Source: an uncultured Collinsella sp.
GTDB lineage: Bacteria > Actinomycetota > Coriobacteriia > Coriobacteriales > Coriobacteriaceae
DNA: 15,975 nucleotides
Direction of reading: 5' to 3'
NCBI GenBank assembly: GCA_900551205.1
Contig: URUW01000013.1
Span: 1-15,975 of the forward strand
This document shows positions 1 through 5,960 of the stretch, piece after piece; position 1 is the first letter of the stretch; the number at the start of each line of letters is the position of its first letter. Made by a program: the position numbers and the translations under genes. Under the pieces are notes generated by a model. It had not been told where the DNA came from. It saw only the letters and a program-made list of their open reading frames with translations, and did not search any database.

Positions 1-19
1 GCGCTCGGGGATCGATGAC

Positions 20-952
20 TTACAGGTGCGAGATGATCAGTTCCATCTTGCCTTCGAGGTCGATGGAGGTGACGGTGCTGGGGGCCAGGAGGTGGCTTCC
101 CTTGTGGACGGGGTCGCCGCAGACGGTGCCTTCGCCGTCGATGACCGACAGGCACATGAAGGGCCAGCGCTGCTCGAGGGTCTTGCTGCCGTCGACGCGC
201 ACGCGATCGACGGTGTAGCAGGGGTTGGACTCGAGCTCGGTCACGCCGTCGACCTCGGGCGCGGCCACGGTGCCGTCGGTCGGCGCCTGAACATCAAAAT
301 CGATGCAGTCGAGGCTCTGCTCAATATGCAGCGGGCGCAGCTTGCCGTCGGTGCCGGGGCGGTCGTAGTCGTACAGGCGATAGGTCACATCGCTCGACTG
401 CTGCGTCTCCAAAATGAGCGTACCGGTCTTAATAGCGTGCACGGTACCGGAGTCAATCTGGAAAAAGTCGCCCTTGTGAATCGGCAGCACGTTGAGCATG
501 TCGTCCCAGCGGCCATCTTCGATCATCTGCGCTGCCTCGGCGCGGTCCTTGGCGCGCTGGCCGACGATGATCGTGGCACCGGGCTCGCAGTCCAGCACAT
601 ACCAGCACTCGGTCTTGCCCAGGCTGCCGTTCTCGTGCTCGGCAGCGTACTCGTCGTTGGGGTGAATCTGGATCGAAAGGTCGTCCTTGGCGTCCAGAAT
701 CTTAATGAGCAGCGGGAACTCCTTGCCCTCGCAGTTGCCAAAGAGCTCACGGTGCTCGGCCCACAGCCACGACAGCGTGTGGCCGGCATACGGGCCCTCC
801 GCAATCTGGCAGTCGCCGTTGGGATGGGCCGAGATGGCCCAGCACTCACCGATGGGACCCTCGGGAATGTCGTAACCAAATACGGTTTCGAGCTGGCGGC
901 CGCCCCAGATCTTCTCGTGGAAGATCGGCGTCAGTTTAATCAAATCGGACAT
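20..952 (-). CDS. manA: Mannose-6-phosphate isomerase, class I (short Bacillus-like type)
   Basis: Interconverts mannose-6-phosphate and fructose-6-phosphate in the cytosol, feeding mannose into glycolysis or supplying mannose-6-phosphate for glycan synthesis. The protein is 310 aa, the usual size of the short class I enzymes. It carries the family hallmarks WAISAHPNG (residues 38-46) and IQIHPND (94-100), with GKTECWYVL around 112-120 and IDSGTVHAI around 166-174. The expected zinc ligands Gln95, His97, Glu115 and His172 are all present. I chose the ATG at 952 because a GGGGGT run lies about 7 bases upstream; the ATG at 958 is in frame but almost touches that run. It lies 73 bases downstream of the gntR stop on the same strand, so the two may be co-transcribed, although this gap could hold a promoter. 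The stop at 20-22 is inside the window, so the gene is complete. The family call is firm; physiological direction is inferred. Confidence 0.95.
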   Translation of the reverse strand: MSDLIKLTPIFHEKIWGGRQLETVFGYDIPEGPIGECWAISAHPNGDCQIAEGPYAGHTLSWLWAEHRELFGNCEGKEFPLLIKILDAKDDLSIQIHPNDEYAAEHENGSLGKTECWYVLDCEPGATIIVGQRAKDRAEAAQMIEDGRWDDMLNVLPIHKGDFFQIDSGTVHAIKTGTLILETQQSSDVTYRLYDYDRPGTDGKLRPLHIEQSLDCIDFDVQAPTDGTVAAPEVDGVTELESNPCYTVDRVRVDGSKTLEQRWPFMCLSVIDGEGTVCGDPVHKGSHLLAPSTVTSIDLEGKMELIISHL

Positions 953-1025
953 GTTCATACCCCCATGGTGTTGTGCGGTTGCCCACTCTAAACGAGCCAT
1001 AACGAGCGCCCGCATGACTACAAAA

Positions 1026-1745
1026 CTATGCCAACGTTACGTTGTGCAGCTCAAAGCGGTCACCAACGTTGCGCGAGATCGAATGCTCAAAGGCGGTGCC
1101 GCTATCCAAAAAGCCAATCTGGTTGAGCTCGAGCAGGGGAGAGCCGGGTTTGGTGTCCAGGCGCTCAGCCTCTTCCTCGGTTGCCGCTACGGCGCGAATG
1201 GTGCGGTGGAAGCTCGAAATCTTCAGCCCGCATTGCTCGCGGATGAAGCTGTAGACCGATCCATACAGGTCTTTCTTTTTAAGGCCCGGAATCAGCTCGA
1301 GGGGCATGTAGGTGTACTCGATAACGATGGGCTTCTCGTCGACCTGGCGCACGCGCACGATGTGATAGGCAAAGTCATCCTCGGCAATTCCCAGCTGAGT
1401 CGCAACCTCTGCCGGCGGATTGACAATCGAGAAATCGTAGACCACCGAGGTTACCTTCTCCCCGCGGTGCTCATACGAAAAGCCCTGGGCGCGGTCGTTC
1501 TTGCCCTGGAAAAACGCCTTGTCGGGAAGCCCCGCCGTGTCTTTAACGTAGGTGCCCGATCCGCGCCGGCTGGTAACAAGACCCTCTTCGGTGATCTGCT
1601 CGATAGCTCGTTTGACGGTGATTTTGGAAACGCTATAGAGCTCACAGAACTCAACGACGGTGGGTAGCTTGTCGCCCGGTTTAAGAGCGCCATCCTCGAT
1701 GCTTCGACGGATATCTGCAGCTATCGCCTCGTATTTGGGAATCAT
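1026..1745 (-). CDS. GntR-family transcriptional regulator, HutC/UTRA subfamily
   Basis: A 239-aa sugar-type repressor or activator. Residues 1-70 form a winged helix-turn-helix typical of GntR proteins (MIPKYEAIAADIRRSIEDG, then KLPTVVEFCELYSVSKITVK and the wing RRGSGTYVK). Residues about 85-239 form a UTRA effector domain, recognisable by IEYTYMPLELIPGL in the middle and FEHSISRNVGDRFE near the end. UTRA domains usually bind phosphosugars or other small metabolites. The ATG at 1745 is preceded by an excellent ribosome binding site (AAAGGAGG, 4 bases away); an in-frame extension to 1793 lacks one. The gene diverges from the 6-phospho-beta-glucosidase/PTS operon, 302 bases away, so that operon is the most likely target, with a beta-glucoside phosphate as possible effector. 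manA may also be a target because it follows on the same strand. Target and effector are inferred from position only. Confidence 0.93.
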   Translation of the reverse strand: MIPKYEAIAADIRRSIEDGALKPGDKLPTVVEFCELYSVSKITVKRAIEQITEEGLVTSRRGSGTYVKDTAGLPDKAFFQGKNDRAQGFSYEHRGEKVTSVVYDFSIVNPPAEVATQLGIAEDDFAYHIVRVRQVDEKPIVIEYTYMPLELIPGLKKKDLYGSVYSFIREQCGLKISSFHRTIRAVAATEEEAERLDTKPGSPLLELNQIGFLDSGTAFEHSISRNVGDRFELHNVTLA

Positions 1746-1762
1746 GGAACCTCCTTTCCGAC

Positions 1763-1825
1763 ATATAAGAATACGCAAGTAAGTATAACCCACAACGAGG
1801 CACCCATATTACTTTTATATAAGAA
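1763..1825. promoter_or_regulatory. Candidate GntR operator pair: direct repeats of ATATAAGAA
   Basis: The nine bases ATATAAGAA occur exactly at 1763-1771 and 1817-1825, start to start 54 bases apart. Both lie in the AT-rich gap between gntR and the divergent bgl operon. The second copy contains the perfect 8-base palindrome TTATATAA (1815-1822). The inverted word AAGTAA (1777-1782) against TTACTT (1809-1814 and 1855-1860) adds more symmetry. GntR/HutC proteins commonly bind AT-rich dyads beside their own gene, so this is a plausible autoregulatory and operon operator. No binding consensus for this protein is known to me. Confidence 0.35.
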
Positions 1826-1853
1826 GTCCGAGAAAGAAAAAACAAAAAGACGC

Positions 1854-1881
1854 TTTACTTTAGAAATTAGAGCGCTATAGT
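1854..1881 (+). promoter_or_regulatory. Candidate promoter of the beta-glucoside operon
   Basis: TTTACT at 1854-1859 (four of six matches to TTGACA) is separated by 16 bases from TATAGT at 1876-1881 (five of six matches to TATAAT). Transcription would start near 1888 and give a leader of about 160 bases before the ATG at 2048. The promoter sits just downstream of the candidate GntR repeats, and one TTACTT word (1855-1860) overlaps its -35 element. That placement would suit repression. It is a sequence match only. Confidence 0.45.
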
Positions 1882-1924
1882 TGTACGCAACGAACGGAAC
1901 CCTGCCGCCGGCAGGGCCGACCGT

Positions 1925-2014
1925 TTGGGGACGGTTTTGTTTTGGCGGGCTGGATATCTGGATAACCGGTGCGCGCCCGCGCCGGATAACTTGCCAAAGC
2001 AAACCCGTCTCCAA
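1925..2014 (+). repeat. Long inverted-repeat hairpin in the bgl operon leader
   Basis: The 22-base arms 1925-1946 and 1993-2014 pair with one mismatch (T1935 with C2004) and two G-U pairs, giving a very stable RNA hairpin. Inside the loop is a second hairpin, CCGGTGCG (1966-1973) with CGCGCCGG (1978-1985). The word GGATAAC occurs in both 1960-1966 and 1984-1990. No T-run follows the main stem, so it is not an ordinary terminator. The element lies between the candidate promoter and the ribosome binding site of the first operon gene. Its 3' half resembles 5862-5891, so it may belong to a dispersed intergenic repeat family or act as an RNA leader element. Confidence 0.7.
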
Positions 2015-2047
2015 CCGAAAGCTCTAGACACGAAAGCGAGGACTTTG

Positions 2048-3448
2048 ATGGCTCAGTATCAGCTGCCCCGTGACTTCTTCTTTGGCGCCGCTATGTCCGG
2101 CCCGCAGACTGAGGGTCAGTGGAACCAGGGCGGCAAGCTCGAGAACCTGTGGGATACCTGGTCCATCCAGGATCTGGATTCGTTCTATAACCGCGTTGGC
2201 TCTTATGCTGGCAATGACTTTATGGCTAAATACCAGGAGGACCTTCGCATTTTGAAGGACTTGGGCCTGGATACCTACCGCACCTCCATCCAGTGGAGTC
2301 GCCTGCTCGATGCTAACGGCAACCTCAATGAGGAGGGCGCCGCGTGGTATCACGAGCTGTTCCGTGCCTCTCGCGAGGCCGGCCTGGAGCCGTTCGTCAA
2401 CCTGTACCACTTTGACATGCCCACCTACCTCTTTGACCGTGGTGGTTGGGAGAGCCGTGAGGTCGTCGAGGCGTACGCTCATTACGCCGACGTTGCCTTC
2501 CGCGAGTTTGGCCAGGAGATCAAGTACTGGTTCACCTTTAACGAGCCCATCGTCGAGCCCGAGCAGCGCTATCAGGAGGGCGTGTGGTACCCGCAGCTCC
2601 ATGACTATAACCGCGCCCGCACCGTGCAGTATCACATCTCGCTGGCGCACGCGCTGGCCGTGGCCAACTATCGTAAGGCCTATGACGAGGGCGCTATTCG
2701 CGCCGATGCCAAGATCGGCATGATCAACTGCTTTACCCCGGTCTACACCAAGCAGAACCCCAGCGAGGCAGACCTCGAGGCCGTGCGTATGACCAGCGGC
2801 ATCAACAATCGCTGGTGGCTCGACCTTATTACCAAGGGCGAGCTTCCCGCCGACGTGCTCGACAGCCTGGCCGAGGGCGGCGTTAAGCTCCCGTTCCGTG
2901 CCGGCGACCAAGAGATTCTCAAGCAGGGTGTTGTCGACTGGCTCGGCTGCAACTACTACCACCCCACGCGTGTTCAGGCGCCGGCGAGCAAGGTCGACCA
3001 GTACGGCCTGCCGCACTTTGCCGACGAGTACGTATGGCCCGACGCCGTTATGAACGAGAGCCGCGGCTGGGAAATCTACCCGCAGGGCCTCTACGACTTT
3101 GGCATGGACTGCGCTAAGAACTACCCCGATCTTGAGTGGTTTGTATCCGAGAACGGTATCGGCATCATGGACGAATACAAGAACCGTGACGCCGAAGGAA
3201 CCATCCAGGATGACTACCGCGTCGACTTTGTGCGCCAGCACCTGGAGTGGGTCGCCAAGGCAATCGCCGAGGGCGCCAAATGCCGCGGATACCATTACTG
3301 GGCCGTCATCGATAACTGGTCTTGGGCCAATGCCTTTAAGAACCGTTACGGCTTTGTCGAGGTCGACCTCATGGACGGCTACAAGCGCCGCCTTAAGAAG
3401 TCGGCGGCCTGGCTCAAACAGGTCGCCACGACCCACGTGGTTGATTAG
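2048..3448 (+). CDS. Glycoside hydrolase family 1, 6-phospho-beta-glucosidase type
   Basis: Hydrolyses a phosphorylated beta-disaccharide (probably cellobiose-6'-phosphate or a related beta-glucoside phosphate) into glucose-6-phosphate and a free sugar or aglycone, in the cytosol after PTS uptake. The 466-aa length is normal for GH1. The acid/base glutamate is Glu166 in TFNEP, and the nucleophile is Glu368 in SENG. Where free-sugar beta-glucosidases have DNFEW, this protein has DNWSW (Ser425), followed by AFKNRYG with Lys431 and Tyr434. A serine here, with lysine and tyrosine, marks the phosphate-binding enzymes. Start chosen at the ATG at 2048, preceded by GAGGA at a good distance; upstream in-frame codons run through the hairpin leader and lack a site. 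First gene of an operon with EIIC, EIIB and EIIA, which strongly supports a phospho-substrate. Glucoside versus galactoside specificity is not settled by sequence. Confidence 0.93.
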   Translation: MAQYQLPRDFFFGAAMSGPQTEGQWNQGGKLENLWDTWSIQDLDSFYNRVGSYAGNDFMAKYQEDLRILKDLGLDTYRTSIQWSRLLDANGNLNEEGAAWYHELFRASREAGLEPFVNLYHFDMPTYLFDRGGWESREVVEAYAHYADVAFREFGQEIKYWFTFNEPIVEPEQRYQEGVWYPQLHDYNRARTVQYHISLAHALAVANYRKAYDEGAIRADAKIGMINCFTPVYTKQNPSEADLEAVRMTSGINNRWWLDLITKGELPADVLDSLAEGGVKLPFRAGDQEILKQGVVDWLGCNYYHPTRVQAPASKVDQYGLPHFADEYVWPDAVMNESRGWEIYPQGLYDFGMDCAKNYPDLEWFVSENGIGIMDEYKNRDAEGTIQDDYRVDFVRQHLEWVAKAIAEGAKCRGYHYWAVIDNWSWANAFKNRYGFVEVDLMDGYKRRLKKSAAWLKQVATTHVVD

Positions 3449-3568
3449 CGACCGGGCGAACGCCCAGACCGCGCGCCGCCGCGCGCAAAACATGGCACAT
3501 CTGGTGGCAGAGGGCGACAGACCACCGTGCGCATAGGAAAAGGCCGGATTTGAAAGTTAGGAGCAATC
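3449..3568 (+). other. Intercistronic region with small hairpins between GH1 gene and EIIC
   Basis: This 120-base gap inside the operon contains GGGC-gaac-GCCC (about 3455-3466), the GC-rich hairpin GCGCGC-cgcc-GCGCGC just before 3487, and GGTGG paired with CCACC across about 14 bases further on. None is followed by a T-run, so read-through into EIIC is expected. Such structures often set mRNA stability between operon genes; that role here is inference. The ribosome binding site TTAGGAG of EIIC closes the gap. Confidence 0.4.
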
Positions 3569-4921
3569 ATGGCCAGTGACAACGGAAAGAGCTTCCTCGA
3601 CAAGTTTGCCGAGGTCTCTGCGAAGGTGGGAAACCAGGTTCACCTGCGTTCCCTGCGCGATGCCTTCGCGACCATCACGCCGCTCTATATCCTTGCGGGT
3701 ATCGCGGTTCTTATTAACAACGTCGTGTTCCCCCTGTTCCCGCTCGATGCAGCGGGCCTTGCCAACCTTCAGACCTGGGGTTCGGCAATTACGCTGGGCA
3801 CCCTCAACGTCTCTGCCATTATCTTGGCCGGATTGATTGGCTACAGCCTCGCTAAGAACGAGCGCTTCGATAACCCGCTTGCCTGCGTGGTCGTCGCCAT
3901 CTCTGCTTTCGTCATCATGATGCCGCAGCAGATCACCGCCACGCTTGCCGCCACGAGCCCGCTGCTCACCGACAAGATCACCTCTGCCGAGGTCACGGGC
4001 GCCCTTTCGACTGCCAACACCGGCACCAACGGCCTGTTCGCGGCTATCATCATCGCCCTGCTCTCCGTCACGCTCTTCATTAAGATTTCCGGCGTCGAGA
4101 AGCTTAAGGTCAAGCTGGGCGAGGGTGTGCCTCCCGCGGTCTCCAACTCCTTTAACGTCATGATCCCGATGCTGCTCAACCTCTCGATCTTCGCCATTGC
4201 CGCGGCTCTGCTCGCCGTGTTTGCCGGCACCGATCTGTGCACCATCATCTCCACGTGCATTTCCAACCCGCTCAAGAGCATCATGAACGCCGGTCCGTGG
4301 GCTGTTATCCTCATCTACACTCTTGCGAACCTGCTGTTCTGCGTCGGCATTCACCAGTCCACCATCTCTGGCGCTACCGTCGAGCCGATCCTGACCATGC
4401 TCATCGTCGACAACATGGCTACCTTTGCCGCCGGCGGCACCATCCAGCCCGATCACTACATGAACATGCAGATCGTCAACAGCTTCGCCCTTATCGGCGG
4501 CTCGGGCTGCACCCTCATGCTCCTGCTCGATACCTTCCTGTTCTCTAAGAACAAGGCTTCCAAGACCGTTGCCAAGATGGCTATCGTTCCTGGCTTGTTT
4601 AACATCAACGAGCCGGTCATCTACGGTTACCCCGTCGTGTACAACCTGCCGCTCATGATTCCGTTCGTGCTTCTTCCCGACCTGTTCATCGGCATCACCT
4701 ATGGCCTGACCTGCGCGGGCATCATCAGTCCCTGCATCGCCCAGGTGCCTTGGACCATGCCTCCCGTCATTAACGCCCTGCTTGCCACGGGCTTTGACTG
4801 GCGCGCCGGCGTGTGGCAGGCCCTCGAGCTTGTCATCGGCATGGCTGTCTACCTGCCTTTTATGAGGATCTCCGAGAAGGCCATCGCCAAGCAGGAGGCC
4901 CTTGCCGAGCAGAACGCCTAA
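3569..4921 (+). CDS. celB: PTS EIIC component, lactose/cellobiose family permease
   Basis: Integral membrane channel of the sugar phosphotransferase system. It carries a beta-disaccharide across the membrane while EIIB phosphorylates it. The protein is 450 aa, typical for a stand-alone EIIC of this family. It has about ten hydrophobic segments, beginning near residues 35-55 and 75-95. The substrate-binding region is recognisable from VGIHQSTISG around 259-268 and from the NEPVIYGYP motif at 347-355, whose Glu348 corresponds to the conserved glutamate of the family. Translation starts at ATG 3569 after AGGAG with normal spacing. It is the second gene of the operon, 120 bases after the GH1 gene and 155 bases before EIIB. 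The symbol reflects the family; the sugar is inferred from the neighbouring 6-phospho-beta-glucosidase. Confidence 0.94.
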   Translation: MASDNGKSFLDKFAEVSAKVGNQVHLRSLRDAFATITPLYILAGIAVLINNVVFPLFPLDAAGLANLQTWGSAITLGTLNVSAIILAGLIGYSLAKNERFDNPLACVVVAISAFVIMMPQQITATLAATSPLLTDKITSAEVTGALSTANTGTNGLFAAIIIALLSVTLFIKISGVEKLKVKLGEGVPPAVSNSFNVMIPMLLNLSIFAIAAALLAVFAGTDLCTIISTCISNPLKSIMNAGPWAVILIYTLANLLFCVGIHQSTISGATVEPILTMLIVDNMATFAAGGTIQPDHYMNMQIVNSFALIGGSGCTLMLLLDTFLFSKNKASKTVAKMAIVPGLFNINEPVIYGYPVVYNLPLMIPFVLLPDLFIGITYGLTCAGIISPCIAQVPWTMPPVINALLATGFDWRAGVWQALELVIGMAVYLPFMRISEKAIAKQEALAEQNA

Positions 4922-5076
4922 ACGGTTCGTTTTCCCTTCCACCGTTGCGGGCACCGGTACGCGGTGCCGATGCCCGCGGCTCTCCTCTTGTGTGAAGACG
5001 CAGGGGGTGGGTACAGTAGCCGCAAGGAATAAAACCAGTTGTCGTCTGCGCGCCGCGCAGTTATAAGGAGGAAACC
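4922..5076 (+). promoter_or_regulatory. Structured gap between EIIC and EIIB with possible internal promoter
   Basis: Three potential stem-loops are readable. AACGGT (4921-4926) can pair with ACCGTT (4941-4946). GCGGGC (about 4947-4952) can pair with GCCCGC (about 4972-4977), competing with an inner GCACC/GGTGC pair. CTGCGC-gcc-GCGCAG (5046-5060) stands 3 bases before the AAGGAGG site of EIIB. Between them, TTGTGT (4988-4993) and TACAGT (5012-5017) with an 18-base spacer form a weak promoter candidate. The layout would allow EIIB and EIIA to be expressed at a different level from the membrane component. That is inference. Confidence 0.35.
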
Positions 5077-5379
5077 ATGAAGAAGATCATGCTCTGCTGC
5101 AATGCCGGTATGTCCACGAGCCTGCTGGTCCAGAAGATGCAGTCCGAGGTCGCAAGCCGTGGTCTGGACATCGAGGTCGAGGCCCGTCCTATGAACGAGG
5201 CTCACGATCACCTGGACGAGTGCGATATCTTGCTGCTCGGCCCGCAGATTGGCTACACCAAGGGCGATTTTGAGAAGGAGGCCGCTGGCCGCTTCCCGGT
5301 TGAGGTCATCAACATGGTCGACTACGGCCGCATGAACGCTGCTGGCATCATCGACCACTGCGTCAGCGTGATGGGCTAG
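5077..5379 (+). CDS. celA: PTS EIIB component, lactose/cellobiose family
   Basis: Small cytosolic phosphocarrier of 100 aa that takes phosphate from EIIA on a cysteine and passes it to the sugar bound by EIIC. The N-terminus MLCCNAGMSTSLLVQKM matches the phosphate-binding P-loop of this family, whose active-site cysteine precedes x-A-G-M-S-T. That residue is Cys8 here; Cys7 is an additional neighbour. The rest has the expected short alpha/beta fold, with DILLLGPQIGYTK around residues 49-62 as the second conserved strand and loop. The start is unambiguous: ATG 5077 lies behind AAGGAGG at ideal spacing. EIIA follows 9 bases after the stop, so these two are surely co-translated from one message. 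Confidence in the family is very high; substrate is inferred from the operon. Confidence 0.95.
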   Translation: MKKIMLCCNAGMSTSLLVQKMQSEVASRGLDIEVEARPMNEAHDHLDECDILLLGPQIGYTKGDFEKEAAGRFPVEVINMVDYGRMNAAGIIDHCVSVMG

Positions 5380-5388
5380 GTGCAGCGC

Positions 5389-5721
5389 ATGGAGGATATG
5401 AACGAGCTGCAGATGACCTGCTTCGAGATCATCAGTTTCGTCGGAACCGCCAAGAGCATGTACATCAATGCCGTGCAAAAGGCCAAGGAGGGCGATTTTG
5501 ACGCCGCCGAGGAGCTTATTAAGCAGGGCGACGAGGCTTACAACGGTGGCCACGATGTCCATATGGGGCTCCTTAAAAAGGAGGCCAACGGCGAGCGTAA
5601 CGGCGAGGCCCCGCTGATTCTGCTGCATGCCGAGGACCAGATGGCCGGCACCGAGACCATGCGCGTCATGGCGACGGAGCTCATCGAGGTCCACAAGCTG
5701 CTGCAGGCGCTTAAGGCCTAG
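5389..5721 (+). CDS. celC: PTS EIIA component, lactose/cellobiose family
   Basis: Trimeric cytosolic phosphocarrier that accepts phosphate from HPr and gives it to EIIB. The protein is about 110 aa, all helical, beginning ELQMTCFEIISFVGTAKSMY. This matches the lactose/cellobiose EIIA pattern, in which a helix with an invariant glycine precedes the AK-S motif. The phosphorylatable histidine is His80 in ILLHAEDQM, followed by the expected C-terminal helix ending HKLLQALKA. Three in-frame starts are possible: GTG 5380, ATG 5389 and ATG 5398. I prefer 5389 because AGGTG lies about 6 bases before it, but 5398 has GGAG close upstream and cannot be excluded. It is the last gene of the beta-glucoside operon, followed within 60 bases by a strong hairpin terminator. 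Confidence 0.93.
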   Translation: MEDMNELQMTCFEIISFVGTAKSMYINAVQKAKEGDFDAAEELIKQGDEAYNGGHDVHMGLLKKEANGERNGEAPLILLHAEDQMAGTETMRVMATELIEVHKLLQALKA

Positions 5722-5776
5722 TCGGCGTTATCGCCGCGATGGACCGCGGTCCAACAGACAACACAGTCCCTTTGAC

Positions 5777-5812
5777 GGGCGCCGGGAGTCTCCGCCTCCC
5801 GGCGCCCTTATA
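5777..5812 (+). terminator. Intrinsic terminator of the beta-glucoside PTS operon
   Basis: A perfect 12-base stem, GGGCGCCGGGAG (5777-5788) with CTCCCGGCGCCC (5796-5807), encloses a 7-base loop and is followed by TTATATTT. The T-run is interrupted but the stem is very strong. It lies 55 bases after the EIIA stop, the expected place for the operon end. Confidence 0.85.
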
Positions 5813-5865
5813 TTTGGCGAAGGCCCTGCGCGACCTTTTGAGCGGTCGTTTGCGTTTTCCCAGAT

Positions 5866-5907
5866 AAAACCTGCCAAAACAAACCTGTCCCTTTTTGGCA
5901 GGTTTTT
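5866..5907 (+). terminator. Second terminator-like hairpin, copy of a dispersed repeat
   Basis: The 14-base arms 5866-5879 and 5893-5906 are exactly complementary (AAAACCTGCCAAAA with TTTTGGCAGGTTTT). The loop is 13 bases and the 3' side ends in a T-run. It can act as an intrinsic terminator on either strand. Bases 5862-5891 resemble 1982-2012 in the bgl leader (shared pattern TGCCAAA-[AG]-CAAACC-[CT]-GTC), which suggests a repeat family. It sits between the operon terminator and the ROK kinase gene. Confidence 0.65.
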
Positions 5908-5960
5908 GTCTTGGGAGCGGTACCATACAGGCAATGTTTAAACGAGAAAGGTGGGCTCCC

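Noticed and set aside
26..991. Long open frame on the plus strand opposite manA
   Set aside because: It is a GC-rich antisense shadow: Val/Ala/Gly/His-rich composition, no ribosome binding site or family motif, while the minus strand encodes a complete ManA with all zinc ligands.
2024..3493. 489-codon open frame on the minus strand opposite the GH1 gene
   Set aside because: The plus strand carries both catalytic glutamates and the whole GH1 fold; the minus frame has repetitive Val/Leu/Gly/Asp composition typical of an antisense frame in high-GC genes.
3557..4954. 465-codon minus-strand frame opposite EIIC
   Set aside because: Extremely Gly/Asp/His/Arg-rich without any recognisable domain. 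It mirrors the hydrophobic codons of the real membrane protein.
5866..5907. Possible CRISPR or phage attachment site because of the repeat with 1925-2014
   Set aside because: There are only two diverged copies about 4 kb apart, without regular spacers, cas genes, integrase or tRNA nearby.
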